From: Paragonimus westermani
Taxonomy: Eukaryota; Platyhelminthes; Trematoda; Plagiorchiida; Troglotrematidae
Direction: 5' to 3'
Length of the DNA: 64,000 nt
Assembly (NCBI GenBank): GCA_008508345.1
Contig: QNGE01001292.1
Location: 100,583-164,582, forward strand
Positions within the stretch are counted from its first letter, which is position 1; every line of letters begins with the position of its first letter. Shown here in pieces: positions 35,825-48,470 of this stretch. The notes beneath the pieces were generated by a model that was not told where the DNA came from, did no database searches, and worked only from the letters and a program-made list of their open reading frames with translations. The position numbers and the translations under genes are program-made.

Positions 35825-38800
35825 TTGTTATAATCGTGATAGGCTAAGAACGAATAAATTGGCCTCAGAATAACGCAAGAATATTCTTACTTACCTCCTA
35901 CATCATGCTGCTGATTCAGAGAACAACCACGTGCGACTGTTGTGGCCTCTAGAGTAACACGTTTTTTCAGCAATTAACAATAGTCCATGTGTGAGTGGTA
36001 GTCATGATGCATCATTTACATATATTCCTCGGATTGATTAAATTGATCTCGTAGCACAAATTTTGTGCACTCCGGTCTACTATTCTCTCAGAGAGAGCAA
36101 TCGATTGATTATACTATACGGATCTTTTACCTGGCCTTTAAGCTAAGTGTTAAAGAAAATGTCGTCGTAGCTGTGTGGTCACGGTAACTACTCAATCACA
36201 ATTCAACAGCATTCGTTGTCCTCCGGAACTGTTAATTTGGACTATTGTGTTGATGACTCAGAAAAACTGGGAACATTCCAATCTGTTGGTCATGTTAACT
36301 TGACTGAAATCCATAACCTCTGCGTTGCATTCGTTCGCATTTTTATTGTTGATAGCTTAGTGAGACACGTTCACAATTCCTTAAGCTATTCATTAACTCA
36401 ATCTTGACTGGGAGAGAACAAGGGCTACGTTAAAGTTTTCGGCTTTTACTGAGTATGCGAGCCACGAAAAAAAACCCAGGGTGTTGGCTGATTTCACCTT
36501 CTTTCTGGTGACGATTTCAGTTAACCACTAGCTACTGTACTACGTTTAATGAATGAATATTGCGAGTTGTTGCACTCGGCCTGCATGACTATAAACTCCT
36601 CGGTATCCATTAATTTGATGCTTTTCTCTCGACATTTCATCTAACAGGCCGCTAAGTTCCGATCAGTTGACAAAAATTGAACACAAAGTTAATAGGGCAG
36701 TAAATGTGAATTTGCGCTAAAACGATCATCATTCTTATTATATACGTTCATATGCAACAGTACACGGATTAGCAGTTACTGTAAAACTCTCCGTCTTATA
36801 TCACTGGAAATCTTTCGATGTGTTCTTGTTTCAACTGGAAACATGTGTTTGAAAGCGTCGGTTACACATACAACGTTTCTAAATATTCTGCCGGTCAAGA
36901 ATAGACTACAGGTTTGATTTAAGTGGGAATAGCAGAATAACGTTGTCCATCGGTATTTTGTGAAGACCTAAATATTTTGCCAAACCGTTCCAAAAAATTA
37001 ACGAAGCGATCATTTTAATAACTCGGACGATTCTGACAAAACACTTTTAGTGAAGATTTTCACGAACAGTTTGATGGTTCGATCCAGAGGATGGACACTG
37101 GTAAACAAAATTTACGTTATTTCGACTGATTCAGACGGTTGCTGATGGAAATTAGAAACCTGGGTTGAGCAATATCCATCCACACCAGCAGTGTATGGAA
37201 GGTGTCGTGAATCGAATACGTCTAAATATTCTACCCACAAGCGACATTCGTACAGCTGTGGACTGATCTAATGCGATGTTCTTGTTAAGGCAATTGTTAC
37301 CGACTCGACCTTCATTTAGATTATTCCTAACCGACGAGTCTAAACAAGGACGAAACCCGTAGTGTATTGCTGGTTTGAGGATACCCATCAAGAAGGATTG
37401 GGTACACACGGTTGAGGCCTTTCGCTCATAGTTAATGAAAAGTGACACTCCGAGGTGGTCTTTGCCAGCCAGGACGAATGCGATCTAAAAAAAACTAAAA
37501 CTTCAAGACCAACGATTCTGATAGTAACCAATGCAAGAAGTAAAGTAACATCATCACCGGAAATTTGTCTTCATCATTTGGTCGTTCACCGTAACAGTTT
37601 CACAACCGTGTTCCTTCATTTGGTTCGGGATTTGTTTACCCTAATAGTAACGAACGGCAGCAACAGTTGGTTATTCGCTGTGAATGTGTACATATTTAGC
37701 TAGGCACGAACGTAAAGATTTAGTATTCCTCTGGGAGACTTGACACTCCATAATGAATGACTATTAGATGACAGCTTGCATGCAAAGTCAGTTAGGATTT
37801 TGTATTGTAATAGCTTGCGGCTAAATTACTGGGAACGTCCATCAATATTTACTGAACTGCACTGAATGAACATTGAAAACAAGCAGCGTTTAATCGGTAG
37901 GGCACTATTACCAAAACTACTTTTTTACGAGACTGTTGAGAATTAATGTCCCAACAGAATGGATGCAGTTGAAAGTGTGGCGCCAGTAATCCCATTGCAT
38001 TATTTAACTCGGTAAGTTGGATAACGTTCCCCGTTTCCGGCTTTTGTCCGAAGAATTACGAACCATCAGCTAGCTGAAAATTTGTTTTGCAATGTAGCTA
38101 GTATTATCAGTTCTTTATCCAGTCGTCTGGTGGAGGGTGTTTGTCTGTGAACAATCAAGTTTGCCTGGCGGTTATTCAGTAAAGAGCTGTTTTCCTTACA
38201 GTATACATTACTCATAATAACAGAGCGAGGTAAATAAAATTAATGTGCGTCTATCTCTGTTCATAGCTAGTGATATTGTTGTTGAATAGCACTCGGTTAA
38301 TTCGACTTCACAAACAAGTTGCGTATTCTGTTTATCTGGCCAGTAAGAACTGAATGCCTGTGCTGGTGCCATCAGGTTTGCCGACTGTCAACCTTTATGA
38401 GGTTAGTCGATGAACAGTTAAAGGTAGGAGATGAATATCAGACAAATTTTGAAGGTTTCGACGACTCAAATGAAAATCTACTGATACATGATGAGTACGA
38501 ACGTACTGCTGAGAACGGGTTCTCAGCACGAAAACTTAGCAACGAAAGTTGGCAAATGTTGAGAACGACGACTTTTTCGAGAGGGGCCGATTGAACGTCT
38601 AGGGAATTATGACGGCCGTGATCAATTGCGAATGCTGCTCAATTTACAAGGAAAACAAATTTTCTCCAACCACTCATTAGTACTGAAAAATCGTTTAACA
38701 GGGTGTTGATTTCTGTCTTCAAATTGCAAAAAAAATTTAGTCGACTGGGGTTAACGGGACGGTAACCTTGTCTTCGCTCGAGACGATCGGGCTAACTAAT

Positions 38801-38860
38801 CACTACTTACAAGCGAAAGCGACTGAACATTCGGATTTTACAATTTGGCCTTGTCTAGAA
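35825..38860. other. No recognisable gene; one weak exon candidate
   Basis: A 91-codon plus-strand frame at 38319-38594 has an acidic, coding-like middle (VGDEYQTNFEGFDDSNENLL) but no domain I recognise. I do not call it a gene. The rest shows only short frames. Confidence 0.45.
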
Positions 38861-39072
38861 TGAGGTGAATAACGCAGTGATCAACACGGTTGCCTCGTGA
38901 AAGCGTGGCCAGTGTTCTAGTTTCGGCCGTCGCAAGGATATATACTGCTGTCGAGCTCTAATGAGAGCGGAACTCTGGCCTCGTGTTTCTTTTCAAAACA
39001 CGTCTGCCGCAAGTCTATTAAAATACGACGGCTGCCGTCATTTGCGGGTGATGTTTAATTTGCACGAAAACC
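38861..39072 (+). mobile_element. Hammerhead SINE copy 3, decayed
   Basis: It starts TGAGGTGAAT like the other copies, followed by an A box remnant AACGCAGTGATCAACACGG. The B box (GTTCTAGTTTCGG) is lost. The body with stem II of the ribozyme and the tail GGGTGATGTTTAATTTGC are still alignable over about 210 bases. Confidence 0.82.
38942..38986 (+). ncRNA. Dead hammerhead relic (SINE copy 3)
   Basis: Stem II GCTCT-AATG-AGAGC is exact, but the first core element reads CTGTCGA (A6 to T) and the second reads GGA instead of GAA. Both are changes at positions essential for cleavage. Stem I and stem III are also eroded. This copy should be inactive. Confidence 0.7.
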
Positions 39073-42000
39073 AAAGACCAGTACTGCTCATCAGTAAAGA
39101 CGTAAACCATTAGATTTAAGTATCAGTGGTATGCCGTACAATGTTTGTTAATATCATTGGAGCCCTATTGGAAAAGACTAGAACCAGTACTGCGCAATCT
39201 TCTGTGAAACTTCTCTCATTTGTGTAGAGTGCGTTCATTACGTACTGGTAGCTTGAAACACGTGTGGAACTTACCATCAAATCTACTTACGGGATCACAA
39301 CTGGAGGTTCTTCCCCTCGGAATAAAATTCAAAATTCTTCCCAAAGGTTGTCGACTGAGTACAAATACAGGTGCATTTTGTTAGCTTGTGGGTCAAACAA
39401 GAGACCTCTCTAGCGTTGCAGAACAACCACGGATGGTTCTACATGAAGCTGGCCAATATTTTATAACATTTTCTGACTTCGTTCGAGCCTCAACATTGCT
39501 GTTTGATATATGAACTCCCTGGGGCTCTACAGCAACTGTTAAAAATGAACTATGTGATTGTCTTCCAGCGAGATAATTGTTCTCTTAGGTTTATGATAAA
39601 CAGTATTGGTTATGAGGCCTAAATGGCTGATAGTTCTTTCAATTGAGAAATTATACAGCACAGAAGGCGTTCCCGTAAATCGCTACCAGTCAACGGGAGA
39701 CACGTTCATCAACACAACCTACTGCAGAGGAAGGTAAGAGCTTGTCAAATAGTAACGAGAAAGAAAGTTTCACTGGACAAGCGATGATAATTAAAAAATA
39801 CATAGTGATATTTAATACACACTGCAAAGTCTAATGAACAAATTTTTGGTCGGTTTTCTACAGACAAACCAAGCATACTCCAGCGAGTTCATCGGTCTGC
39901 ATGATACCGAACATAAGAAGCTAAGTGCACCGAATGAGCTTCAGCACATCTAACATCGATTATTTCAGTTACATCTCATTAATTCCTTCTAGTGTGACAG
40001 TCCGGTCATTGAGAAGGTTAATATTTTGACTCTGTTGCTTTCGAGCTGTGAGCAAGCATTCAATCCGTAGACTGATGTTTGCCGCTCCGTTTTCCTGCCG
40101 ATGTGGGTGGATTTTCTCCTGCCTCAATATGACATATATATAAATTAGCCACTGACCCAATGCGAACTATGGAACCGTTGAGTTATCATCTATATTCAGA
40201 GGACAATACACCCTTTTTGAACCTGTCAGACACTGAATATCGTGAAGTCAACCAAGTGAAAATGACGTAGTTATACTTCGGTTTAATTTAGAACCGTGCA
40301 ATGTATTCATCCATCCCTAGCTTGGAAATCTGCACAGGTCCTTATGGGAGCCAGTATGAACACGTATTTGTATTGCTTACAGCTCTCTAGACGCATACGT
40401 GAATCGCACCTCATGAACTTAATTGTTATGCATGCGTAAGTTAGGTAAATGTTTTTGTTTCAGACAGTTTCACTTTATTCCATCGACCATAGATAGGGGT
40501 AAACTAGAGTCCACAATTTCGAGGCGTACAGTGAAATTAGCTGCTTTGATATGCGAACTCAGGAACCCATAAATTACCTTGGTGGAATTATCTAGAAGAA
40601 CGGTCGTGCGTTATTGCATGTCTGCAATGAGGTGCGCATTTCTGTGATATTAAGCCTGTTAACAAAACACCAAAACAACCTTGTTTACAGTCGGTATTTT
40701 TTCACCGGAATCAGGTGAATTTACATTCTCTCAATCTTGTTGAGAACTCTCGTTTTCCGCATGCTAGTCTGAGTTTTGTGTCGTCTGCAAGCATCACACC
40801 AAACAACTTTTGCACTCACCGCCAGAACATTCGGTTTTTCATTTGGCACGTCATTTGGGACCAAGTTGATCACGTGATATTCTCTTGCTAACCTGATTTG
40901 TACCACTACTGTGCATTCCAAGGTCTCCCTAAAACTTCACAAACGTTTAACTTTAATCAATACTTCTTGTTTAATTTACTTTTGGTCGACGTACTCATAC
41001 GTACAGGTTTGTTCACGCCAACCATTTCCTGTAATAATGGCGCCCTCTCTCAGCGTTTTGTGGGTCAGGAGGGTTTTGGAGATATAAGCCAGTTGAATTA
41101 ACGATAGACGGAGAAAATCCGAGTTTCACCGTTCTCCTTTGCCTGGATCAGCACGTCTGTTATACGCCACCAATCATGACAGCACACAGCTACGGTGGTG
41201 TTGTGAACACTGCGATTCTTAATTAATCTATTCCATAGTTCTATGATTTTTCAATCTGGACAGCATAATCTTAGTGCACTCTAGGGCGGCTGATGCACAA
41301 TCATTTGGTTTCTCGTTTGTGGTTGATACTCTCTCCTATTCAGTAACGTTACTAAACTATTGGGTGTATGAGCGATGTTTTTGAGCGTGGTTGTCCTGGT
41401 ATAAGCCGCTGCCATTTCGGTCGTGGGTATTTTGTCCCTCTTTCAATCTAACAGAATAATCAGCATACACAATAAAACGATGAATGAGTCTTATAATCCT
41501 CCGATAATCGTAAGCACACGACTAACGTTGAAACATAAACCACCGTTTTATCTGAAACGCACCGAATGAGCGGTGTTCACTGACGAACGTACTGGAAACA
41601 AACACTGACATTGAGCTGTTGTTGACCGGCTGTCGATGGTTGACCACTATGCTGTTTTACCATATCGGAAAATATTGTCGTAGTTACCCATCAGGATTGT
41701 GACAGTGTTGAGGTATTAGCTTGCCTGTGATCTGTTTATGATAATTGCTCCTTGCGGAATAGCTCTTCCGGATGCTGGTGGTGCTCGTGATTACAATGTC
41801 TTCTATATTGTATGTTGCGAAGGCTGAATAACGCCATTATACTGAGTTGACTGGTAAGGCTCTCAGATGAGTGAAAATGATATTGTTCAGTTGCACCCAG
41901 CTGACCACAGGGAAGCTGGCGCAGTCTGATCACTTCTTTATGGGCGTTCTAAATGCAACCTTATCTGTCGCAACCATGTCGTAATCAGCCGTTGAATGCA

Positions 42001-43538
42001 CATACAATCAGTAGTTTATGGATGGAGTCAGTGGTTGAATGATGTGGCAAAGTTGCACGTAAGATGTAGGAAGGAACCATATAATTTTGTCTGAGCATTG
42101 CTACATCTCACTGACTTGGGGAATAAGCTTTCATTACAGTGTGATCACCGAAAGTTCAGCAAAATGTATCTGTTGCCTCATATTTATAATAAAAATGATC
42201 ACCACATAATGTTGTACCATGTTTCAACCAAACAAAAAGATGGGAAAATTATGTTGGTGGGCAAACGAGGGATCCCAATGATTCGGCATCCTTAGAAGTA
42301 AACCTGAACCTAAAATCTCGGTTTGAGTTAAGAGCATAAGAGTGGGGTTGAGAGAAAATCCAACTGAACTGGATAAAGACTTAAGGGGTAGCTTAATTTG
42401 TTTACCACTGAACTTAATTCCAATTTCATGTGTTCAGCACACCGGTGCATATTTTGCTTTTCCACGGTGTATTACGTCGTGATGAATGCACCTAATCCGC
42501 TACCTACCTAACACAGTACATGTGAAAGAAACAACAGCAACGGTCGGGCGTGTCTACAATCCAGCTTCTCAGGGTTCAGACAGCCAGTGAGGCCAAAGCG
42601 AGGTTGTCAGCACTCCGTTTTCTTCAAGTTCTCTGGACTTACCGGTTGAGTTTTCACTTGTGGATTATTCTGATCCTTCAATTCTGGGTTTTCCAATAGT
42701 GACAAGGGTTGTTATAACGTTTTAAGCTATACCCTCTTAATTATGCATTAAATGAAGTCACGGCCACATAGTTGTGTTTCGAGAATATTGTGTTCAACTG
42801 GTCAGCGTACTGCAGTTGCGTTATTGAGCCATCACCACACACACCACTTGGATCGTCAACCTGGGTTTTGACAACCACTAAGTGTTATTTCAAGACCTGA
42901 CCTTACCTGTACGTGTTGCGTAAGTCAGCAGCTTAGATGCACATTACTTCAAACATATTGACAAGCGGTTATTAATCCATGTATCGTTTTTTGTTGGTGC
43001 AGGTGAAAAATGCGTTTCATGCACACACCATTCGAACCTGACCTCCGGAGATCTAACACGTCCGCTGCTTGGACACTAGCCAATTGATGGAGATGGTATG
43101 CTCCGTTTGCTGGTGAAATTTTCTCGGGAAATGTCAGCATACAGGTCGCTTTGCAATGGTAGCTTGTCGGCTAGTAGTTTATTGACAGAACATACACTGC
43201 ATCCTCACACAGCGTGAAACGAAACCTAAAGCGGTTTCATTGTCCTGTACACACCGATATACGACACAGTGGTAGTTCAGTTGTTCTATATGCGCTAGCT
43301 CTTGTTTCTGAAGTCCTACAAGTCAGAACAATCCTCTCGACAGGAAATTTTGATGAGCAGAGATAAAAGCTGTTTACTTTTCTTCCGAATGCTCTCATCC
43401 ATCAGAGCCTAATCAATGTGCCTTTCACGTTGTTTCGATCCACATGCAACTGACAGGGCAGTATACTTGATAACAGAGAAGCAGTTGGGATCTGCAAAGA
43501 TAAGAATAATTCAGACGAAGCCCAACTTTGAAAACTAA
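39073..43538. other. No recognisable gene
   Basis: Only short open frames on both strands. The minus-strand frame at 40721-40921 ends near a possible donor but shows no known domain. Confidence 0.45.
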
Positions 43539-43610
43539 GGGCTTCGGCTGGATTCGAACCAACGACAGAAAGAGCATGCTCAAACGTGTGGGGCGATTTA
43601 CCACTTGAAA
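43539..43610 (-). repeat. tRNA-like sequence (pseudo-tRNA or SINE head of another family)
   Basis: On the minus strand a perfect B box GGTTCGAATCC (43560-43550) sits in a proper T arm, GTTGG-TTCGAAT-CCAGC, followed by CGAAGCCC as a 3' acceptor strand. The D-arm region reads AAGTGGTAAATCGCC, a weak A box. The middle is about seven bases longer than in a normal tRNA, I cannot fold an anticodon arm, and no matching 5' acceptor strand is seen. A functional tRNA is therefore unlikely. It differs from the hammerhead SINE head. Confidence 0.5.
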
Positions 43611-46600
43611 TAGGAAGTTACTGCAGATGGTCCGAAGTCTCCCACTAGGATTCTACTACATACCCGTCTCACTGTTTTATATAGAATCTTCGGAATGTCT
43701 AAAGAGACCGACTGCTTCAAGATGATTTCTCAGGTACTTCACACTGGAACTCTGTAACACCAGACCGACTGAATGTGGTACTACACAGATATCCACAGTT
43801 AGATTGCGTATCAAGGCTGCCAGCTAGCTGTTTATCACATCCAGCATTCTTTGCTGATACCGAGACAGACCGGCGTAATAGAAGAGATGGGCACTGAATG
43901 AAGGCGTAGTGAAATGGATTTACTCAAAAACTGTTTGACCACCAGTGGTTGCGTTCGTGTTAGGGCTAAGACCGTCACGGTTGACAAAGTCGGTGGCTGG
44001 GCACCTTAATTGGGACAGAGGCTAATCGTGAATATTTGCACATTGGTTTGGTCAATTTACCTGTAGAGTAATAATCGTTAATGACATGATGCAGAGAAAC
44101 CTCTGAGAAAGCTGTCTTCAGAAAACATCATCCGTTCACTCAAAGCTTGGTTGTTTGTATGCATGATATAGACAGGCTAATGCTAAATGTTTGAATATAG
44201 GCGAATTTGTTAAGTAATTAGATCCCCTTCCCAACCGTTTCTTTTTCTCTGTGGCTCATACATTTTTCCGTACAAACAAGAACCACTGATTTATTGCTAT
44301 CCTCGATTATGACAGTTAGCCTGCTTTCGCACTCACAAAGTGTGGGCACTTATACATCCAAAGAGGCATACATATTTATGAAGTTCTGTCAGTCGAAATT
44401 TTCCGCATACACATTTGGGCACCTCTGGGTTTGAAGCAAATTGACTAAGGAAGTACGGATGGGATGTTCATTTAGTTCTATTTTAAGTTCACAACTTCCG
44501 GTGCAACGCACTTCTAATTTTGCAGCGATTCTTTATTGTGATCCATAGTTAAACTGCAGAGGTTGAAAACTATTGCACAATCAAAGCAACGCAGTTCGTG
44601 CATGTTCAGATTTCGCAAGTGTTCTTGTAAACCAAAGTTATACTGGGTAAATTCGATAGATGACGTACATGGAACAGTGAGTTCTAAATTGAAATCACTA
44701 GACACCGTGAATTTATTTTCGCCTAAACACTGGAATGGTGGTAGAAGGCACAGTTCCAAAGCAGGGACGGAAGTTGAAACGTCACGGGGACGGAGGAATT
44801 AGTAGGCTGTGAAACTTCTGGCGTTTGCATTCATAACCGATGGTTCAATGGTATGAATGTGCGTATCTAAACTTGTCAGTAACTGACAGATTGGCCTGGT
44901 TTGTCCCTTCTCGTGTTCTGTGCGTCTTCGCTGAGATTTTCTATTTTACAGAAATGGGGCACGATAGGTTCGTAGATTGCTGGCTAGCTTTTGTTTTTGT
45001 AGCCAGCGGTAAATCAGTATGTATAATTCCAAAAGAGGTGGACACTCCTAACTTTCTTAATGACTTCTTATAGTCGGGTTGTGTAGCGAGGTTAACATGA
45101 GTTGCTGTCACCCTCAAAGATTTTCTGGCAGCCTAATCAGTGTTTAATTACTTGTGGGATTATTTGATTTTAACCAGGACGACACTGTAGACGTTGGCTT
45201 ACATGAGTTTTGAATTTTTGATAAGATTCAAGACGTATTCCTCCGTTTACGTTATGTAAGTAATCACTGTAGAGTAATATCCTCAAACCGTTTCGACCGG
45301 TGTTAATGGGGATTCCAACACAGTTATCTGGTCCCGATGTTCACGCTGAATGAATAATCTTATTCACAAAGAACCACTACACATACCAGATCACAACGAT
45401 CTTCTCTGGCGGTTTGACATATGTTACAGTCCTCCTGGATTATAGTTGTGTGTTTTAGTCAAAGATTGCAACAACCAAGATAAAATTTAAGTCGTAACAC
45501 AGTGAAATTAGCTAGTGGAATAGACAGGCTGTCAGTGAAGTTTTGTTTGTAGATACAAACACCCAATTTTCTTTGCAATAGTCTGTATCCGGAAAACAAG
45601 AATAACTCACGAGGTATGCAATTTTAAAAAAACTAACGGATCCCAACTCCGTGAAGAAATGATAACGAGAGCTCAGTTTCATATTGCATTTGGTATTAGA
45701 AAGACGAAACAAAACTACTGAGTTCTTCTGCCTTGATGCATCAGCCGGTAAATAATAGCCTCACGGTCAATATTTGTTCCCAGCTGTGGTACGTAACTAA
45801 CTGCAAAATTCACACTAAATTGGTCAACTGCGCCATGTGTTCAGGTTTCCAAAAACAATGCAAAACTTTCCAGGATGGTCATTTCTACCTGCCGTATTTG
45901 TGATTAACTATTGATAAATGTATTTATATACTTGTGATTCCATATATAGCCTGTGACGTTCATGGCTGCAGCCTCGTATAGATGTCAGTCATGGAGTGCT
46001 CAATCAACTGATAAAAGAAGTTTGAAAACGGTTATTATGCGTACAGTCCCATAAAAATGACCATGTCGCAAAGGACTCGAGTCACGTATTGCAGTCTGTT
46101 GGGCTTACTCAGATCTTGGACTGAATCACGTCAAATACTTCAATTTTCAGGTTGATTGCAGTCGAAATTTACTAGAAGTTTCTCTCTCACTTATTCTAGC
46201 AGTTCACTTGAAGTTATTGCAACGCCCATATCAGAAGAACAAACTGGCGTCTAGGACGAAGAACGGCTGAACATGTGACATTGTTTGCTATTTCCGTTGA
46301 CTCAGTAGAAGCCAACACCAGAACTTGAGAACAGAGACCTGACCTCATCCACTACAAGGTACACAATGAAGACTAGTCACGTTATTCAAGTCTCTCATTA
46401 TTTTCTTCATGCTTAATGGGAACCCATGATTGATCTCGTTTGCTTAGGTGGCGCTAATCAGAGCTAGTTATCGGATGATTCAGGTGACTAAACAGCTGAC
46501 TCAAACAACCGCAAGTATAGTGTGAAGCCCGTAAGCTATCTATATCCGTTGTTGGCATCTGGAGGTAATACGAAGTTCACCATTTTTACATTCATGATTG

Positions 46601-48059
46601 ATAACAGCGAATGAAGTGTTAACATCTCACACTGCCATGTTAATGATGAGCTGGTGCAAATTAGTGGACTAGAATGGACATTAGTTGACGAAGAAAACCA
46701 GATGAATCTTTGCGAAGCATTCGGAGATTTCAGATAATCTAACCCAATCGATCAGATGTCTACCATAACCACTAAACAAGGCTTCGATCTTCATCAACAT
46801 ATGCGGAAGCAGTTTGCAAAATTCCCATCCGACTTGGCTGTTGATCGCAAAACCAAAGAAACTCAGTTTAAACGTGAACTAAATGAAGCTATCAGACAAC
46901 GTCGGACGTGTATGAAGACTATCGTCTCTTGGTTCGCTCTGTTATGTTGCAGTCGAAAAGGTTTCAATGACGTGAATGAACCACTTTGATTTTTTACTAT
47001 ATCGCTCTTTATATATAAGCAGATATAAAAACCTGAGAGTGCACACCGAAAACACTGCTTAGAAAGTTGATCAAAGTCACTCTTGTCCTGGATATTAAAC
47101 GTAATATGTGTCATTTGCAAGATTGCTCTCTTAACTAATGCACTGTAAATTTTACATTACAGAACTACTTCATGTATACAGTTAAGCCTCTTTTTAGAAA
47201 GCCGAAGCACCTGATTATTTTTTCATAAAGTCTTCCTAATCGCAGGTTCATGCAGTCTTGCCTACATTACCACAGTTATGGTGTTGGGTAGCTGTGGAAC
47301 TGTGTAATTTCTGTGTGAAATACAACTCATTTACTCCGGCTACCCGAGAACACGTTGAGAAGAAGAGACCCGTCGATGATATTGTAATTTTCATTTATGA
47401 TAGTATGACAGAGTTATGGGACACAAAAGCGTGCATATGCAAATCTTGTACACTTAAGTTACTGTCAACAGATGAAAAAGCTTAACCACACAGTAGCTGC
47501 CAGGAATACAAATATTTGTATAGTGGTGAATTTAGCAAATGCGCCAATATTTCCGGGTCCTAATTATGCAGACTTAATGAATGCACGTAAATCTACTAAG
47601 AATTTTAGTCGGTGATGTATAAGACACTCAGAATAGAGACAAAATTTTCCCACGATTCACCTTATTTCGCGAATGGCACGTATGTTCTAGTAAAATGTGG
47701 ATGCCTTTCGTACTTTTGTATTGTTTGTGGTTTGTTTCAAAGCAACAAGAGCAAACGGTTTTAAATTTTCAACGAGGTGGGGTTCGAAATACGTGTCGAT
47801 TGTTACACTGACTATTATACTTGAATACCTAGTTAACCTGTCTGTTAACCAAACTCATTTCCACGTAAAGGCTTGAAAATCTGGAAGCTAGTCTATGAGC
47901 TGTGTGATGCATTCTATAATCACCTTTAAAAGACAATTCTATATAAGACTTTCTTCACACTGTGACCACCTGTTTGGTAGGTGGTTCCGGCATACGGTGC
48001 CTTCCTATGAAACTTCTTTGATACCAACTAAACTATGGTACATACTAGCGGAACTGTGT
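43611..48059. other. No recognisable gene
   Basis: Several short open frames. The one at 44563-44802 is basic and Cys-rich at the start (RSSCMFRFRKCSCKPKLYW) and lies after a polypyrimidine-AG at about 44516-44525, but the frame does not reach that site. No domain is recognised. Confidence 0.45.
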
Positions 48060-48470
48060 GTATCATATTGGACCCAGAAACTGCCTGCCATTTCAACCAA
48101 AGGAGATCAGCCTGTCTGTGCCACTTCACATTGTGTCCACATGCTACTGCAAATAAAGTTGCATAGTTACAACGGAGCGGTGCTTGACCTGCAGATTGAA
48201 AGAATATCTGCCTAAATGGTTGCAGCTCTCTGTATTACAGAAGAACGACAATGTGGTTGAAACACGCAAGCAACCAGTGTCCGCGGTCGCAAGACACGTC
48301 CGGAACACTGGTCACGTTATTGACCCAATTTGTGCATTCAGAATACTTATAAGTTACTAGAATCCAAGATTCTTGTGGTTTGCTGAGGCGGTTTCAATCA
48401 GTCGACTGAAGCTCACCTTGTGTGTCCAGAAAAAGTTGTCCGTAAGCTCGACCCTTCCATTAATCTAATG
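48060..48470 (+). mobile_element. Penelope-like element, 3' fragment F (GIY-YIG end and C-terminus)
   Basis: In one frame I read VPLHIVSTCYCK, a stop, then SCIVTTERCLTCRLKEYLPKW, which matches the GIY-YIG segment (IYKF-C-C...YIGRTER-L) of copy D. It continues SAVARHVRNTGHVIDPICAF, a stop, then PRFLWFAEAVSISRLKLTL and LCVQKKLSVSSTLP, ending near 48460. The GHVIDP and LCVQK blocks match fragment E and copy D. No reverse transcriptase is visible upstream, so this is a 5'-truncated relic of the same lineage. Confidence 0.82.

Noticed and set aside
41580..41615. CTGACGA followed by GAAAC on the plus strand
   Set aside because: Stem II cannot form and there is no stem III or stem I pairing, so this is not a hammerhead.
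44563..44802. Basic Cys-containing frame near a good 3' splice site
   Set aside because: The frame is closed by a stop between the splice site at about 44525 and its start, and no zinc-finger spacing is seen.
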